The position numbers were made by a program, and so were the translations under genes. This document shows positions 25,516-36,086 of a stretch of 64,000 nucleotides of DNA, one piece after another. Each line of letters begins with the position of its first letter. The stretch's first letter is position 1. This stretch comes from an uncultured Pelagibacteraceae bacterium (GTDB taxonomy: Bacteria; Pseudomonadota; Alphaproteobacteria; Pelagibacterales; Pelagibacteraceae), in NCBI GenBank assembly GCA_902616145.1, contig CACMRM010000004.1:1-64000 (forward strand), in the 5' to 3' direction. The notes beneath the pieces were generated by a model. That model saw nothing but the letters and a program-made list of their open reading frames with translations, was not told where the DNA came from and made no database searches.

Positions 25516-26961
25516 ATGAGTAGAAAAATGTTAAAGTTTATAAATTTGAAACAGGAAACACCTGTGAAAAGAAGTACTTCCCAGCGTAAACATGACTTCA
25601 ATGAAATTTACGACGAATTTATAACTGATAAAGCAAAAGAGCAGTCTAGTAGATGTTCTCAGTGTGGAGTCCCATTTTGCCAAATACACTGTCCTTTAAG
25701 CAATAATATACCTGATTGGCTTAAACTTACAGCAGAGGGAAGATTGAAAGAGGCTTATGAAATATCACAAAGCACAAACAACATGCCTGAAGTTTGTGGA
25801 AGAATTTGCCCACAAGATAGGCTTTGCGAGGGAAACTGCGTTATAGAACAATCAGGACATGGCACAGTTACAATAGGATCAGTAGAAAAATATATAAATG
25901 ATACTGCTTGGGAACAGGGTTGGGTCAAACCAGTAAAAGCAAAAAAAGAATTAAAACAATCTGTAGGAATAATTGGAGCAGGACCGGCAGGAATGGCTTG
26001 TGCAGAAGAATTGAGAAAATCAGGATATCAAGTAACAATATATGACAGGTATGACAGACCAGGCGGTCTTTTAATTTATGGAATTCCAAACTTCAAGCTT
26101 GAAAAATTTGTTGTTGAGAGAAGAACAAATCTTTTAAAAGAAAGTGGAATAAAATTTGTCCAAAATTTTGAGGTAGGGAAAGATAAAACTCTTTATCAGC
26201 TTAAAGAAAAACATGACGCAATTTTGATAGCCACCGGTGTATATAAAGCTAGAGAAATTAATGTACCAGGTCACGATTTACAAAATATTTTTCCAGCAAT
26301 GGACTTTCTTACAGCTTCAAACAGAAAAGGCCTTGGAGATAAAGTAAAATTATTTGACGACGGAACACTTAACGCTGACGGAAAAGATGTCGTAGTAATT
26401 GGAGGTGGAGATACTGCAATGGATTGTGTAAGAACCTCTGTAAGACAAAAGGCAAAATCAGTCAAATGTTTATATCGAAGAGATAGAGAAAATATGCCTG
26501 GTTCAGCTAGAGAAGTCGGAAATGCTATTGAAGAGGGAGTGGAATTTATTTGGTTAACAAGTCCAAAAAGTTTTATAGGCAGCTCAATAGTTGAAGCAGT
26601 TGAGGTTAATAAAATGAAACTTGGTGAACCAGACTCATCAGGAAGAAGAAGACCAGAAATTGAAAAAGGTTCAGAATATAAAATAAAAGCAGATTTAGTA
26701 ATTAAATCATTAGGTTTTGATCCTGAAAATCTTCCAAAATTATTTAACGCAAAAGAATTAGCTATTTCAGAGTGGGGGACAATTAAGATTAATCTTAAAA
26801 CTATGCAAACTAATTTGGATGGTGTCTTTGCTGCAGGCGACATCGTAAGAGGAGCGTCACTTGTCGTTTGGGCTATAAGAGATGGAAGAGATGCTGCTTC
26901 ACAAATCGAAAAGTATTTGCAATCCAAAATCAGGAAAAATAAATCTGAGAGAGCTGCATAA
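25516..26961 (+). CDS. gltD: Glutamate synthase small (beta) subunit
   Basis: A 481-residue NADPH-oxidising subunit of glutamate synthase, which passes electrons to the GltB active site to make glutamate from 2-oxoglutarate and glutamine-derived ammonia. The N-terminal iron-sulfur region has C47, C50, C55 and C59, then C94, C98, C104 and C108. The FAD-binding motif is GAGPAGMACAEELRKSG and the NADPH-binding motif is VVIGGGDTAMDC. The C-terminal GD motif region reads GVFAAGDIVRGASL. The gene abuts gltB with no gap, in the order gltD-gltB. A second in-frame Met lies four codons in. Confidence 0.95.
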   Translation: MSRKMLKFINLKQETPVKRSTSQRKHDFNEIYDEFITDKAKEQSSRCSQCGVPFCQIHCPLSNNIPDWLKLTAEGRLKEAYEISQSTNNMPEVCGRICPQDRLCEGNCVIEQSGHGTVTIGSVEKYINDTAWEQGWVKPVKAKKELKQSVGIIGAGPAGMACAEELRKSGYQVTIYDRYDRPGGLLIYGIPNFKLEKFVVERRTNLLKESGIKFVQNFEVGKDKTLYQLKEKHDAILIATGVYKAREINVPGHDLQNIFPAMDFLTASNRKGLGDKVKLFDDGTLNADGKDVVVIGGGDTAMDCVRTSVRQKAKSVKCLYRRDRENMPGSAREVGNAIEEGVEFIWLTSPKSFIGSSIVEAVEVNKMKLGEPDSSGRRRPEIEKGSEYKIKADLVIKSLGFDPENLPKLFNAKELAISEWGTIKINLKTMQTNLDGVFAAGDIVRGASLVVWAIRDGRDAASQIEKYLQSKIRKNKSERAA

Positions 26962-29900
26962 ATGGGCGATTATAAAAAAAATAAAATTCTTTTGGAAAAT
27001 ACTCATAATTATAAAACCGAAATGGAGCATGATGCCTGTGGAGTTGGTCTTATTGCCTCCACAAATGGAAAAAAATCTAGAAAGGTCGTCGAATATGGCA
27101 TAGAAGCACTCAAAGCAATTTGGCACCGAGGCGCAGTTGATGCTGACGGGAAATCTGGAGACGGAGCAGGAATTCAAATCGAGATAGCTCCAGATTTTTT
27201 TAAAGAAAAGATATTAGCTACGGGGCATACAGTTGACGACAACAAAAGAATTTGTGTTGGAATGGTTTTTTTACCTAGAACCGATTATTCTGAACAAGAA
27301 AAATGTAGAGAAATCATCGAGTCTGCATTGTTAGAGGGAAACTATTATATTTATGGCTGGAGACAGGTTCCAATAAACCCAAATGTCTTAGGAAAAACAG
27401 CAGATCAAAATAGACCAGAAATTGCTCAAGTTATGTTTAAAAAAAACGAGAACTTAGAGACTAATGATTTAGAGAGGGATCTTTTCGAAACAAGAAAGAA
27501 AATAGAAAAAATAGCCAGAGATAGTCAATTAAAAGGCCTGTATATTTGTTCTTTTAGTTCAAGGTCTATAGTTTACAAAGGGATGTTTTTAGCTGAAATG
27601 CTTTCAGAATTTTACCCTGATCTTAACAATGAAAAATTAACTTCAAGATTTGCTGTATTTCATCAGAGGTATTCAACAAACACTTTTCCAAGCTGGGATT
27701 TGGCACAGCCATTTAGAACATTAGCTCATAATGGAGAGATTAATACCCTAAAAGGAAATATTAACTGGATGAAAATTCATGAGCAAGATATGTCCAGCTC
27801 TCTTTTTAAAAATGTTAAAGATTTAAAACCTGTAATCAGAAGTTCCTCAGACTCTGGAGCTTTAGATAACGTTTTTGAATTATTAGTTCATTCAGGAAAA
27901 TTAGCTCCATTAATAAAATTAATGATGATACCTGACGCATGGTCAAAAAGAAGTAAAACTGTCCCAAAAAATCATCAGGATTTATTTAATTTTTTAAATA
28001 GCACTATCGAACCTTGGGATGGGCCAGCAGCTATTTGCGCTACAGACGCAAAATGGGTTTTAGCATCCTGTGACAGAAATGGATTAAGACCTCTCAGATA
28101 CTCAATTACTTCAGATAATTTGTTTTTTGCAGGATCTGAGACAGGCATGATTAAAATACCGGAGAGCAATGTTATTGAAAAAGGTAAATTGGGACCGGGA
28201 CAGATCATCGCTATAGATTTGAAAAAAGGAAAATTATTCAAGGACAAAGAAATAAAAGATCTCTTAGCTAAGGACTATAAAAAATACAATAAGCAAATAA
28301 TTGATCTTGAAAAGAAGATAATAGATGAAAAAGAAACACCTACGTTTACTAACGAAGAATTAAGAAAGAGACAATACTTATCTGGATTGAGTGTTGAAGA
28401 TTTAGAATTAATTCTTCATCCAATGGCAGAGGAAGGTAAAGAAGCCTCTGGATCAATGGGAGATGACACGCCTGTTGCTGTATTATCCAGTCACTTTAGA
28501 CCAGTTTCGCATTATTTCAGACAAAATTTTAGTCAAGTAACAAATCCTCCTATTGACTCCTTAAGAGAAAATAAAGTTATGAGCTTGAAAACTAGATTTG
28601 GAAATTTAGGAAATATTCTAGATTTTGATAACTTAACAGAAGAAAATATTTATGTTTTAGAAAGTCCGATATTGACTAATTCACAATTTAAAAAATTTAA
28701 GAAATTCTTTTCAAAGAAAACTAAACAAATAGATTGTACATTTGATATTTCTTCGTCATTAAAAGATAGAATAGAAAAAATCAGAGAGGAAGCGGAAACC
28801 TCAGTAAGAGAAGGAAGTACTTGTCTTATTTTATCTGATAAGAAAATCGACAGTAAAAACGCCTCAATCCCGAGTATTCTCGTTGTGGGTGCTGTTCATT
28901 CTCACTTAGTAAAACAAGGCTTGAGAGGTTATTGTTCGCTTAATGTCGAATGTTCGGATGCTTTAGATACCCACTCATTTGCTGTTTTAATTGGTGTTGG
29001 TGCTACTACGGTAAACCCTTATCTTGCTATAGATAGTATTTATCAAAGATTTGAAAAAAAATTGTTTGGTAAATCTGATTTTCAAACTTGTGTGACAAGA
29101 TTTAAAAAATCTATTGATGCAGGATTATTAAAAATAATGTCTAAAATGGGAATTTCTGTAATTAGTTCTTATAGAGGGGGGTGTAATTTTGAAGCTGTTG
29201 GTCTTAGTAGGGCAATAGTGTCTGATTATTTTCCAGGCATGTCATCAAGAATATCAGGGATAGGAGTAATCGGAATCGAAAAAAAAATTAAGGAACTACA
29301 TACTAAGTTTAATGCTAAGAATGTTTATACTTTACCAATTGGAGGTCTTTATAGGTATAGAAAAAGTGGCGAAGATCACCAATATCAAGGCAAATTAATA
29401 CATTTATTACAAAGCTCAGTAGGTAGTGGATCTTATGATCAATATAAAAAATATTCTGCAGGAATACACAACTTACCTCCAATTAACATTAGAGATTTAC
29501 TAGAATTTAAAAACTTAAAAAAACCTATTGATATAAAAGAGGTTGAGCCAATCGAAGAAATTTTAAAAAGATTTGGAAGCGGAAGTATGTCTCACGGAGC
29601 ATTATCAGCCGAAGCTCATGAAACTCTTGCCACAGGAATGAACAGAATCAAAGGAGCTTCATGTAGTGGTGAGGGAGGAGAAGATGCAAAAAGATTTAAA
29701 GTTCTTCCTAATGGCGATAGCGCCAACTCAAGAGTCAAACAAATCGCTTCAGCAAGATTTGGCGTAACTGTAGATTATTTAAATAATGCCAACGAAATAG
29801 AAATTAAAATAGCACAAGGGGCAAAACCTGGTGAAGGCGGTCAGTTACCAGGTTTTAAAGTAACTGATGAAATAGCAAGGCTTAGACACTCTACACCTGG

Positions 29901-31455
29901 GGTGTCTTTAATTTCTCCACCTCCTCATCATGACATTTACTCTATCGAAGACTTAGCGCAATTAATTTATGATTTAAAACAAATTAATCCAAAAGCAAGA
30001 GTTGGAGTAAAACTTGTTGCTTCAACAGGTATTGGAACTATTGCAGCAGGTGTTGCGAAAGCAAAAGCAGATATAATTTTAATATCTGGTCATTCAGGAG
30101 GTACTGGTGCTAGCCCTCAAACTAGTATTAAATACGCAGGTATTCCCTGGGAAATGGGTTTGACAGAGGCAAATCAAGTTTTAACGCTTAATAATTTAAG
30201 ACACAACGTAACTTTGCGAACAGACGGCGGTTTAAAGACTGGTCGAGATGTTGTTATAGCAGCAATGATGGGAGCTGAGGAGTATGGAATGGGAACATCA
30301 TCTTTAGTTGCAATGGGATGTATAATGGTGAGACAATGCCATTCTAACACCTGCCCAGTCGGTGTTTGCAGTCAGGACAAATCTTTAAGAGAAAAATTTA
30401 CAGGCACACCCGAAAAAGTTGTAAATTTATTCACTTTTGTTGCCACCGAAGTCAGAGAAATATTAGCATCTTTAGGCTTTAAATCTATTAACGAAATTAT
30501 TGGCAGAACTGATTTATTATCTCAAGTCAATAAAGGAGCATCGAATTTAGATGATCTTGATTTAAACCCTTTACTTGTTCAGACTGATCCAGGGGAAAAC
30601 TTACGATACTGTAAAGAAAATCATATAAACAAAGTTCCTGAAACATTAGATGAAAAAATTTGGTCGGATATAAAAGATAAAATTGATAGTACAGGAAAAA
30701 ATCATTTTGAATATGATATTGAAAATACTTTCAGGTCGGTAGGAACCAGATTATCACACTACGTATATAAAAAATTCGGAAATGAAAAACTAAAAGATGA
30801 TACAATTAATATTAGTTTAAAAGGTTCGGCTGGCCAATCACTTGGAGCCTTCTTAGCAAAAGGAATAAGTTTAACAGTAATGGGAGACTGCAACGATTAT
30901 GTTGGTAAAGGTCTTTCTGGAGGTAGAATTGTTATTAAACCTTCACCTGAAAGTAAATTAATTTCTAATCAAAATACTATAATAGGAAATACTGTATTAT
31001 ACGGTGCAACTTCGGGAACTTTATATGCCTCAGGCCAAGCAGGAGAAAGATTTGCAGTAAGAAACTCAGGCAGCTCTTCAGTTGTGGAAGGTTGTGGTGC
31101 ACACGGGTGTGAATATATGACTGGCGGTACAGCTATAATTTTAGGTGAAGTTGGAGATAACTTTGGCGCGGGTATGACAGGGGGAATGGCATTTGTTTAC
31201 GATGAAAAAAATAACTTTGAAAATTTTGCAAATCCAGCTTCGATTATTTGGCAGTCTGTTGAGACAGATTATTGGAAAAAATTTTTACGGGATAACATTG
31301 AAAAGTTTTACTCAAAAACAGACTCTCAGATAGCAGGTAAAATTCTAAATAACTATCAAACAGAAATTAAAAAATTTAAACAGATTTGCCCTATCGAAAT
31401 GCTTGATAAATTAAAAAATCCAATTACTTTAAGCTTTCACAAAAAAATAAGTTAA
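26962..31455 (+). CDS. gltB: Glutamate synthase large (alpha) subunit
   Basis: A 1497-residue enzyme. A short propeptide precedes the class II glutamine amidotransferase nucleophile C26 (MEHDACGVG), which becomes N-terminal after cleavage. Domains in order are amidotransferase (26 to about 430), central domain, FMN-binding synthase barrel (around 830-1200, with GGEGGEDAKR-like SCSGEGGEDA and VKLVASTGIGTIAAGVAKAK), the 3Fe-4S cysteines in CIMVRQCHSNTCPVGVC, and a C-terminal right-handed beta-helix (GGRIVIKP, YGATSGTLYASG). It assimilates ammonia as glutamate together with GltD. Length is normal. The start codon directly follows the gltD stop. Confidence 0.96.
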   Translation: MGDYKKNKILLENTHNYKTEMEHDACGVGLIASTNGKKSRKVVEYGIEALKAIWHRGAVDADGKSGDGAGIQIEIAPDFFKEKILATGHTVDDNKRICVGMVFLPRTDYSEQEKCREIIESALLEGNYYIYGWRQVPINPNVLGKTADQNRPEIAQVMFKKNENLETNDLERDLFETRKKIEKIARDSQLKGLYICSFSSRSIVYKGMFLAEMLSEFYPDLNNEKLTSRFAVFHQRYSTNTFPSWDLAQPFRTLAHNGEINTLKGNINWMKIHEQDMSSSLFKNVKDLKPVIRSSSDSGALDNVFELLVHSGKLAPLIKLMMIPDAWSKRSKTVPKNHQDLFNFLNSTIEPWDGPAAICATDAKWVLASCDRNGLRPLRYSITSDNLFFAGSETGMIKIPESNVIEKGKLGPGQIIAIDLKKGKLFKDKEIKDLLAKDYKKYNKQIIDLEKKIIDEKETPTFTNEELRKRQYLSGLSVEDLELILHPMAEEGKEASGSMGDDTPVAVLSSHFRPVSHYFRQNFSQVTNPPIDSLRENKVMSLKTRFGNLGNILDFDNLTEENIYVLESPILTNSQFKKFKKFFSKKTKQIDCTFDISSSLKDRIEKIREEAETSVREGSTCLILSDKKIDSKNASIPSILVVGAVHSHLVKQGLRGYCSLNVECSDALDTHSFAVLIGVGATTVNPYLAIDSIYQRFEKKLFGKSDFQTCVTRFKKSIDAGLLKIMSKMGISVISSYRGGCNFEAVGLSRAIVSDYFPGMSSRISGIGVIGIEKKIKELHTKFNAKNVYTLPIGGLYRYRKSGEDHQYQGKLIHLLQSSVGSGSYDQYKKYSAGIHNLPPINIRDLLEFKNLKKPIDIKEVEPIEEILKRFGSGSMSHGALSAEAHETLATGMNRIKGASCSGEGGEDAKRFKVLPNGDSANSRVKQIASARFGVTVDYLNNANEIEIKIAQGAKPGEGGQLPGFKVTDEIARLRHSTPGVSLISPPPHHDIYSIEDLAQLIYDLKQINPKARVGVKLVASTGIGTIAAGVAKAKADIILISGHSGGTGASPQTSIKYAGIPWEMGLTEANQVLTLNNLRHNVTLRTDGGLKTGRDVVIAAMMGAEEYGMGTSSLVAMGCIMVRQCHSNTCPVGVCSQDKSLREKFTGTPEKVVNLFTFVATEVREILASLGFKSINEIIGRTDLLSQVNKGASNLDDLDLNPLLVQTDPGENLRYCKENHINKVPETLDEKIWSDIKDKIDSTGKNHFEYDIENTFRSVGTRLSHYVYKKFGNEKLKDDTINISLKGSAGQSLGAFLAKGISLTVMGDCNDYVGKGLSGGRIVIKPSPESKLISNQNTIIGNTVLYGATSGTLYASGQAGERFAVRNSGSSSVVEGCGAHGCEYMTGGTAIILGEVGDNFGAGMTGGMAFVYDEKNNFENFANPASIIWQSVETDYWKKFLRDNIEKFYSKTDSQIAGKILNNYQTEIKKFKQICPIEMLDKLKNPITLSFHKKIS

Positions 31456-31458
31456 ATT

Positions 31459-33291
31459 TTGAAATACAAATTACTATCAGTACTCGTAATATTAGTTTCT
31501 TTAATTTTTTCTTCAATAGTATGGGAAATCATCAACCTCCCAAAAATGACGACCACTTCAAATAGCTTATTCGATAACCTTGAAATTTTGAATAACCCTA
31601 TTAACGATCCATTAAGGTTTATTTTCTTTATAACAATACCACTATTGTCAATTGTCTTTTTAATTCAAAAAAAAGATAAAACTTTTTATAAGAATATTTC
31701 GGAGCTTATTTATTTTAACAATGAACCAAATGTAAAAATAAATAAAGAAAATAATTTTCAGCTAAATTTTTTTACATACTTTATTTTTTTTGTACTAATA
31801 GTAGAATTTTTATTCATTGATTTTTCAAAATTTAATTACCCTGTAGATTTTTTTCATGAAGGTATGTGGCTATCTGCATCTCAAAATTTAAAATTGACAG
31901 GCGATTATTGGACCTCATCTTTTATAATACGTGGTTTATTTGCAGATTTTTACCCATTTTTACTCTGGGAGATTTTAGACAAAGAGACTGTTGGAGTTAC
32001 ACGACTTTTTCAATTGATAGTTTTTTTATTAAACAAAATATTAATTTTATTAATAATAAGAAAATTAACCATTTTTTCTAATCTTAGCGGTAATATTCAA
32101 ATTTTGTTTTTTTTATCTGTAATCACTTTATCTTTATCTCTGCAAGGTTATGTAAATCCTATCTTTTTGGTAAGAAGTTTTTTATTTTTACTTTTTATTT
32201 TAATTTTTTTTAATTTTTTACAAAATAATAATTTTAAATTTTTTTATTTAATTATCTTGGGCCTTTTTTCAAGTATTGGTTTTTTTTGGTACATCGATAT
32301 AGGTGTTTATATTAATCTATTATTAATCCTCACTCTTTTTCTGTTTTTAATAAAATTAAAAATTAAAAGTTTTTTAATTCTTTTTCTATCAATATTTATC
32401 GGATGGTTGATGTTTTTTTTAATATTGCCTAATAATGAATTTAATGAGTTTATAAAAAATACATCTACAATTTTAAGCACTTTAGGTTGGTTCCATGGTT
32501 TAGATTTTCCAAATCCATTTTTTGAACTACACGGGAGAGCTATAAAATCAATATTGTTTTTTTTAGTGTCAGGTTACTTATTGATTTTGTTAATTAACAA
32601 TCAATCTGAAAAAAATAAATTATTCTACCAATCCATGCTATTTATGTATTTTGCATCTATAATCTATTTTAATTATGCACTGGGTAGATCAGATGGAGGC
32701 CATATAAGAGCAGGCTCTGGAGCAATTCAAATTGTTTTTTTTGCAATTGGAATATTTTTCTTTTTAAATTTAATAAGTAATTTTCTACACTCACGAAGAA
32801 GTCTAATTAACAAATTTAATATTTTTTTGGTCATTTTTTTTTCTACAGTTACATTGTTTCTTGAAAAAAAATATGAAAATAAAAGTTTTAATAATTTGTT
32901 TAATGCACACACCTCTATAAGCAAACTTATAAATTATGATGATTCAAAATATTTAGATAAAAATTATAGTGAATTTTTAAAATATTATAATGAGTTAATT
33001 TATCAGGAAAAATGTGCTGCAGTTTTTACTAATGAAGTTGCTATATTTTATTTCATTAAAAAACAAAGCTGTTCAAAGTATTATTTCATGTGGTCATCAT
33101 CTCCAATCGCAATTCAGCAAGAACTTATTAAAGATTTTGAGGAAAAAACACCTAATTATATAGTTTATAAATCAGATATCGATAACTTTTTTACCTCGGA
33201 CGTTGTTCTTACTAGAGTTAAAAACTATATTGACTTTAATTATAAATTTCACGAAAAAATTAATTATTGGGAGATATACAAAAAAAAATGA
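31459..33291 (+). CDS. Large multi-pass membrane protein, possible GT-C glycosyltransferase
   Basis: 610 residues with about twelve hydrophobic segments and a soluble C-terminal tail of about 110 residues. I do not recognise a named family. Between helices, the loop YPVDFFHEGMWLSASQNLK (about 117-135) carries acidic and His residues in the position where GT-C enzymes keep catalytic residues; the assignment is inference. The start is a TTG three bases after the gltB stop. The next Met is about 30 residues in and would delete the first helix, so TTG is preferred. The stop overlaps the next gene by four bases (ATGA). Confidence 0.62.
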   Translation: MKYKLLSVLVILVSLIFSSIVWEIINLPKMTTTSNSLFDNLEILNNPINDPLRFIFFITIPLLSIVFLIQKKDKTFYKNISELIYFNNEPNVKINKENNFQLNFFTYFIFFVLIVEFLFIDFSKFNYPVDFFHEGMWLSASQNLKLTGDYWTSSFIIRGLFADFYPFLLWEILDKETVGVTRLFQLIVFLLNKILILLIIRKLTIFSNLSGNIQILFFLSVITLSLSLQGYVNPIFLVRSFLFLLFILIFFNFLQNNNFKFFYLIILGLFSSIGFFWYIDIGVYINLLLILTLFLFLIKLKIKSFLILFLSIFIGWLMFFLILPNNEFNEFIKNTSTILSTLGWFHGLDFPNPFFELHGRAIKSILFFLVSGYLLILLINNQSEKNKLFYQSMLFMYFASIIYFNYALGRSDGGHIRAGSGAIQIVFFAIGIFFFLNLISNFLHSRRSLINKFNIFLVIFFSTVTLFLEKKYENKSFNNLFNAHTSISKLINYDDSKYLDKNYSEFLKYYNELIYQEKCAAVFTNEVAIFYFIKKQSCSKYYFMWSSSPIAIQQELIKDFEEKTPNYIVYKSDIDNFFTSDVVLTRVKNYIDFNYKFHEKINYWEIYKKK

Positions 33292-34163
33292 AATCACAAA
33301 AATTAAAATTATTTTGCTTTGGATTTGGGCAGGTTGCAGAAAATTTTGTAAAAACTATCTTATCAGAAGGGCTAGACCTGGAATTTAATGTTACATCTAG
33401 AAAAGACTCTCATAGCATTAAATTAAAAAATTTAAATTATAATTCATATTTTTTAGAAAGCTATAAATTTGATAAAGCTTTATTAAAAAAACTGGAGACT
33501 GCTGATCATGTTTTAATTTCTATTCCACCAATAAATAATGAAGATATAGTAATTAAAAATTTTTCAGCACATCTAAATAAATGTAAATGGGTCACTTACC
33601 TATCAGCCACAAGTGTCTATGGAAATCATAATGGAGAATGGGTATCTGAAATAAGCAAAACTAAGCCATCTTCTTCCAATGGCATAGCTAGATTAAACGC
33701 AGAAAACTTATGGAAGAATCTTGCTAAAAAAAATGATCTTCCCTTACAAATTTTTAGATTAGCAGGAATATATTCAAATAAATTCAATATTTTGAAAAGA
33801 TTACAAACCAATAAGTTACAAATAGTAGATAAAAAAAATCATTTTTTTTCAAGAATTCATGTGGAGGATGTAGCAAAAATTTTATTTAAGTCTCTAGATA
33901 GTTTTAGGCGTAACGAAATTTATAATATTTGTGATGACAAACCTTCATCGCAGAGAGAGGTAGCAGCCTATGGCGCAAAGTTATTAAAACTAGAGCAACC
34001 AAATCCAGTGAAACTTGAGGAAATCAAAAGTGAAATGCTACAGAACTTTTACAAGGACTCAAAAAAAGTAGATAACAAAAAAATGAAAAATTTTTTCAAA
34101 TACAATTTGAGATTTCCAACATACGAAGAGGGATTAAATTACATTTTCAATAATAATCTTTAA
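33288..34163 (+). CDS. Extended SDR / NAD-dependent epimerase-like protein (YeeZ type)
   Basis: 291 residues from the ATG at 33288, which overlaps the stop of the preceding gene in ATGA; an upstream in-frame ATG at 33267 would overlap it more and is less likely. The N-terminal dinucleotide fold has FGFGQVAENFVK instead of the usual GxxGxxG with three Gly. SATSVYGNHNGEWVSE, FSRIHVEDVAKIL and YNICDDKPSSQREV match the YeeZ-like branch of NAD(P)-binding epimerases. The substrate is unknown. It is coupled to the large membrane protein and probably shares its envelope role. The 3' end overlaps the convergent hydrolase by 30 bases. Confidence 0.75.
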   Translation: MKSQKLKLFCFGFGQVAENFVKTILSEGLDLEFNVTSRKDSHSIKLKNLNYNSYFLESYKFDKALLKKLETADHVLISIPPINNEDIVIKNFSAHLNKCKWVTYLSATSVYGNHNGEWVSEISKTKPSSSNGIARLNAENLWKNLAKKNDLPLQIFRLAGIYSNKFNILKRLQTNKLQIVDKKNHFFSRIHVEDVAKILFKSLDSFRRNEIYNICDDKPSSQREVAAYGAKLLKLEQPNPVKLEEIKSEMLQNFYKDSKKVDNKKMKNFFKYNLRFPTYEEGLNYIFNNNL

Positions 34164-34889
34164 TTCTTTTAATATTTTTCCTAAATGTTTTTGATTAGAC
34201 AAGCTATGGTCTCCATTTTTTATAATTACAAGTTTCTTTTTGGCTTTATTAAACATTCTTAAAACGTACTTGGAGTATATAGTTGGAACAATTTCATCTT
34301 TTTTTCCATGTATCATTGTTACATTAATATTTGTGCTAATTTTTTTATTTAAAACTTTATTTTTTTTACCATCTCTAATTAATTGTAAAGTAATTGGATA
34401 TTCATAACCCCCATTTTTTATTAAAGTTTTTCCAGTTTTAATTAATTCACGCTTTGTTTTAATTGGAAATTTATTCCACATTAATCTTGTCAGAAACTCT
34501 GGAGCCGAACCTATTCCAATGAGTCCTTTTATTTGAGATTTAAAATATTTAAATTGATTTAACGCAATCCAGGCACCCATACTTGAGCCAATTAAAATAA
34601 AATTATTTTTCTTAATAATCCTTTTTATTACAATCTTTGCATCCTTTGACCAAACGCTTATATTTCCTTTAGTAAAAATCCCCGAAGATTTTCCATGCCC
34701 AGAGTATTCTAAACTTAAAAAACCTAACTTGTTCCTTTTCGCAAATTTTAAAAAAGTTTGAGGTTTTTCGCCTTCTATATCCGACATAAACCCAGGAAGA
34801 AAAATTATAAATAGCTTCTTTTTAAAATAATTGTCTATATATCTGAGCTTTTTAGTACTAGAAATTTTTATATACTTAAATTTTTTCAT
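34134..34889 (-). CDS. Alpha/beta-hydrolase
   Basis: A 251-residue alpha/beta-hydrolase. The sequence has FLPGFMSDIEG near the oxyanion region, the nucleophile elbow GSSMGAW (catalytic Ser), and a C-terminal IHGKKDEIVP (Asp) and NGDHSL (His), completing the triad. No signal peptide is seen, so it should be cytoplasmic. The family covers esterases, thioesterases and peptidases; no specific substrate can be named. It lies alone on the minus strand, divergent from the GT4 gene and overlapping the SDR gene at the 3' end. Confidence 0.83.
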   Translation of the reverse strand: MKKFKYIKISSTKKLRYIDNYFKKKLFIIFLPGFMSDIEGEKPQTFLKFAKRNKLGFLSLEYSGHGKSSGIFTKGNISVWSKDAKIVIKRIIKKNNFILIGSSMGAWIALNQFKYFKSQIKGLIGIGSAPEFLTRLMWNKFPIKTKRELIKTGKTLIKNGGYEYPITLQLIRDGKKNKVLNKKISTNINVTMIHGKKDEIVPTIYSKYVLRMFNKAKKKLVIIKNGDHSLSNQKHLGKILKELKIIIENVI

Positions 34890-34925
34890 ATAACGATTAA
34901 ACTATTGTTATTATATATAAATATT

Positions 34926-36086
34926 ATGATGACTACTAAAATAAATGTTTTGCAAGTTATTCCTAAACTTGGTTATGGAGGAGCTGAAACAGGATGTTAT
35001 GATATTGCTCACTTTCTGGCTGAAAAAGATTGCGGCTCTTTTATCGCTACATCTGGTGGAGAATTATTAAAATTTGTTAAAAAAAATAAAGTTGGAGTAT
35101 TTAAACTTCCAGTGCACTCAAAAAATCCTATTTTGATTTTATTTAATTCAATAATTTTATCATTTTTTATTATTTTAAAAAAAATAAATATAGTTCATGC
35201 AAGAAGTAGAGCACCTGCCTGGTCTTGCTATTTAGCCTGTATTTTTACCAACACAGTTTTTGTGACTACATTTCATGGAACTTATAATTACAAAAGTAGT
35301 TTAAAAAAATTTTACAATAGTATTATGTTAAGATCTAAATTAACTATTGCTGGTTCTAATTTTATTTTTGAACATATAAACGAAAATTACAGCGAGTACT
35401 TGAATAAAAGAAAAAAACTTAGAGTAATTTTTAGAGGAATAAATGTAGACTACTTTAGTCAAAAAAATATATCAATTTTAAAACAAGAAAAATTAAAGAG
35501 GAAATGGAGTCTCGAGGCTAATAAATTTACAATATTAATGCCTGGAAGACTTACCTCTTGGAAAGGGCAAGAAAAATTTATCGAGTCACTTAATATTTTG
35601 ATAGAAGATTATAATATAACAAATTTTCAGGCTATTTTGCTAGGCTCGGATCAAGGAAGAAAAGTTTATTCTAAAAAACTTTATAGTTTAGTTGAGAGAT
35701 ATACTTTAACAAAAAAAGTGAAATTTATAAATCATTGTGAGGAGATGCCCTTAGCATATTCACTAGCAGATGTAGTAGTCTCAGCATCTATCGAACCAGA
35801 GGCGTTTGGTCGAGTTGCAGTCGAGTCTCAATCAATGGGCAAACCAATAATTGCAAGCAATATAGGTGGCTCAAAAGAAACAGTTTTAAATAAAAAATCT
35901 GGTTTTTTGTATAAACATGACGATCCGAGAGAACTTGCGAAAAATCTAAATACTGTTATTCAGTTAAATCAAGAAGAGTTGAAATCTATGGGAAACGAGG
36001 GTAGAAAAAATATTACGAAAAAATTTGATGTTGAAGTAATGTGTGAGTCAAATTTAAGAGAATATAAAAAATTATTAAAAAATTAA
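34926..36086 (+). CDS. Glycosyltransferase family 4
   Basis: 386 residues from the ATG at 34926 (MMTTKINVLQVIPKLGYGG); a TTG at 34905 would add seven residues and is not needed. This is a GT-B fold retaining transferase. The N-terminal GYGGAETG loop and C-terminal EPEAFGRVAVESQSMGKPII (the EX7E motif) are both present, with MPGRLTSWKGQEKFIES between them. It transfers a sugar from a nucleotide donor to a lipid-linked or LPS acceptor on the cytoplasmic side. Its stop overlaps the thrS ATG by one base, so it appears to be joined to the translation operon. Confidence 0.9.
   Translation: MMTTKINVLQVIPKLGYGGAETGCYDIAHFLAEKDCGSFIATSGGELLKFVKKNKVGVFKLPVHSKNPILILFNSIILSFFIILKKINIVHARSRAPAWSCYLACIFTNTVFVTTFHGTYNYKSSLKKFYNSIMLRSKLTIAGSNFIFEHINENYSEYLNKRKKLRVIFRGINVDYFSQKNISILKQEKLKRKWSLEANKFTILMPGRLTSWKGQEKFIESLNILIEDYNITNFQAILLGSDQGRKVYSKKLYSLVERYTLTKKVKFINHCEEMPLAYSLADVVVSASIEPEAFGRVAVESQSMGKPIIASNIGGSKETVLNKKSGFLYKHDDPRELAKNLNTVIQLNQEELKSMGNEGRKNITKKFDVEVMCESNLREYKKLLKN

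Noticed and set aside
26271-26927. 218-codon minus-strand ORF inside gltD
   Set aside because: Antisense shadow of a conserved gene; composition follows the complement of gltD codons and shows no domain.
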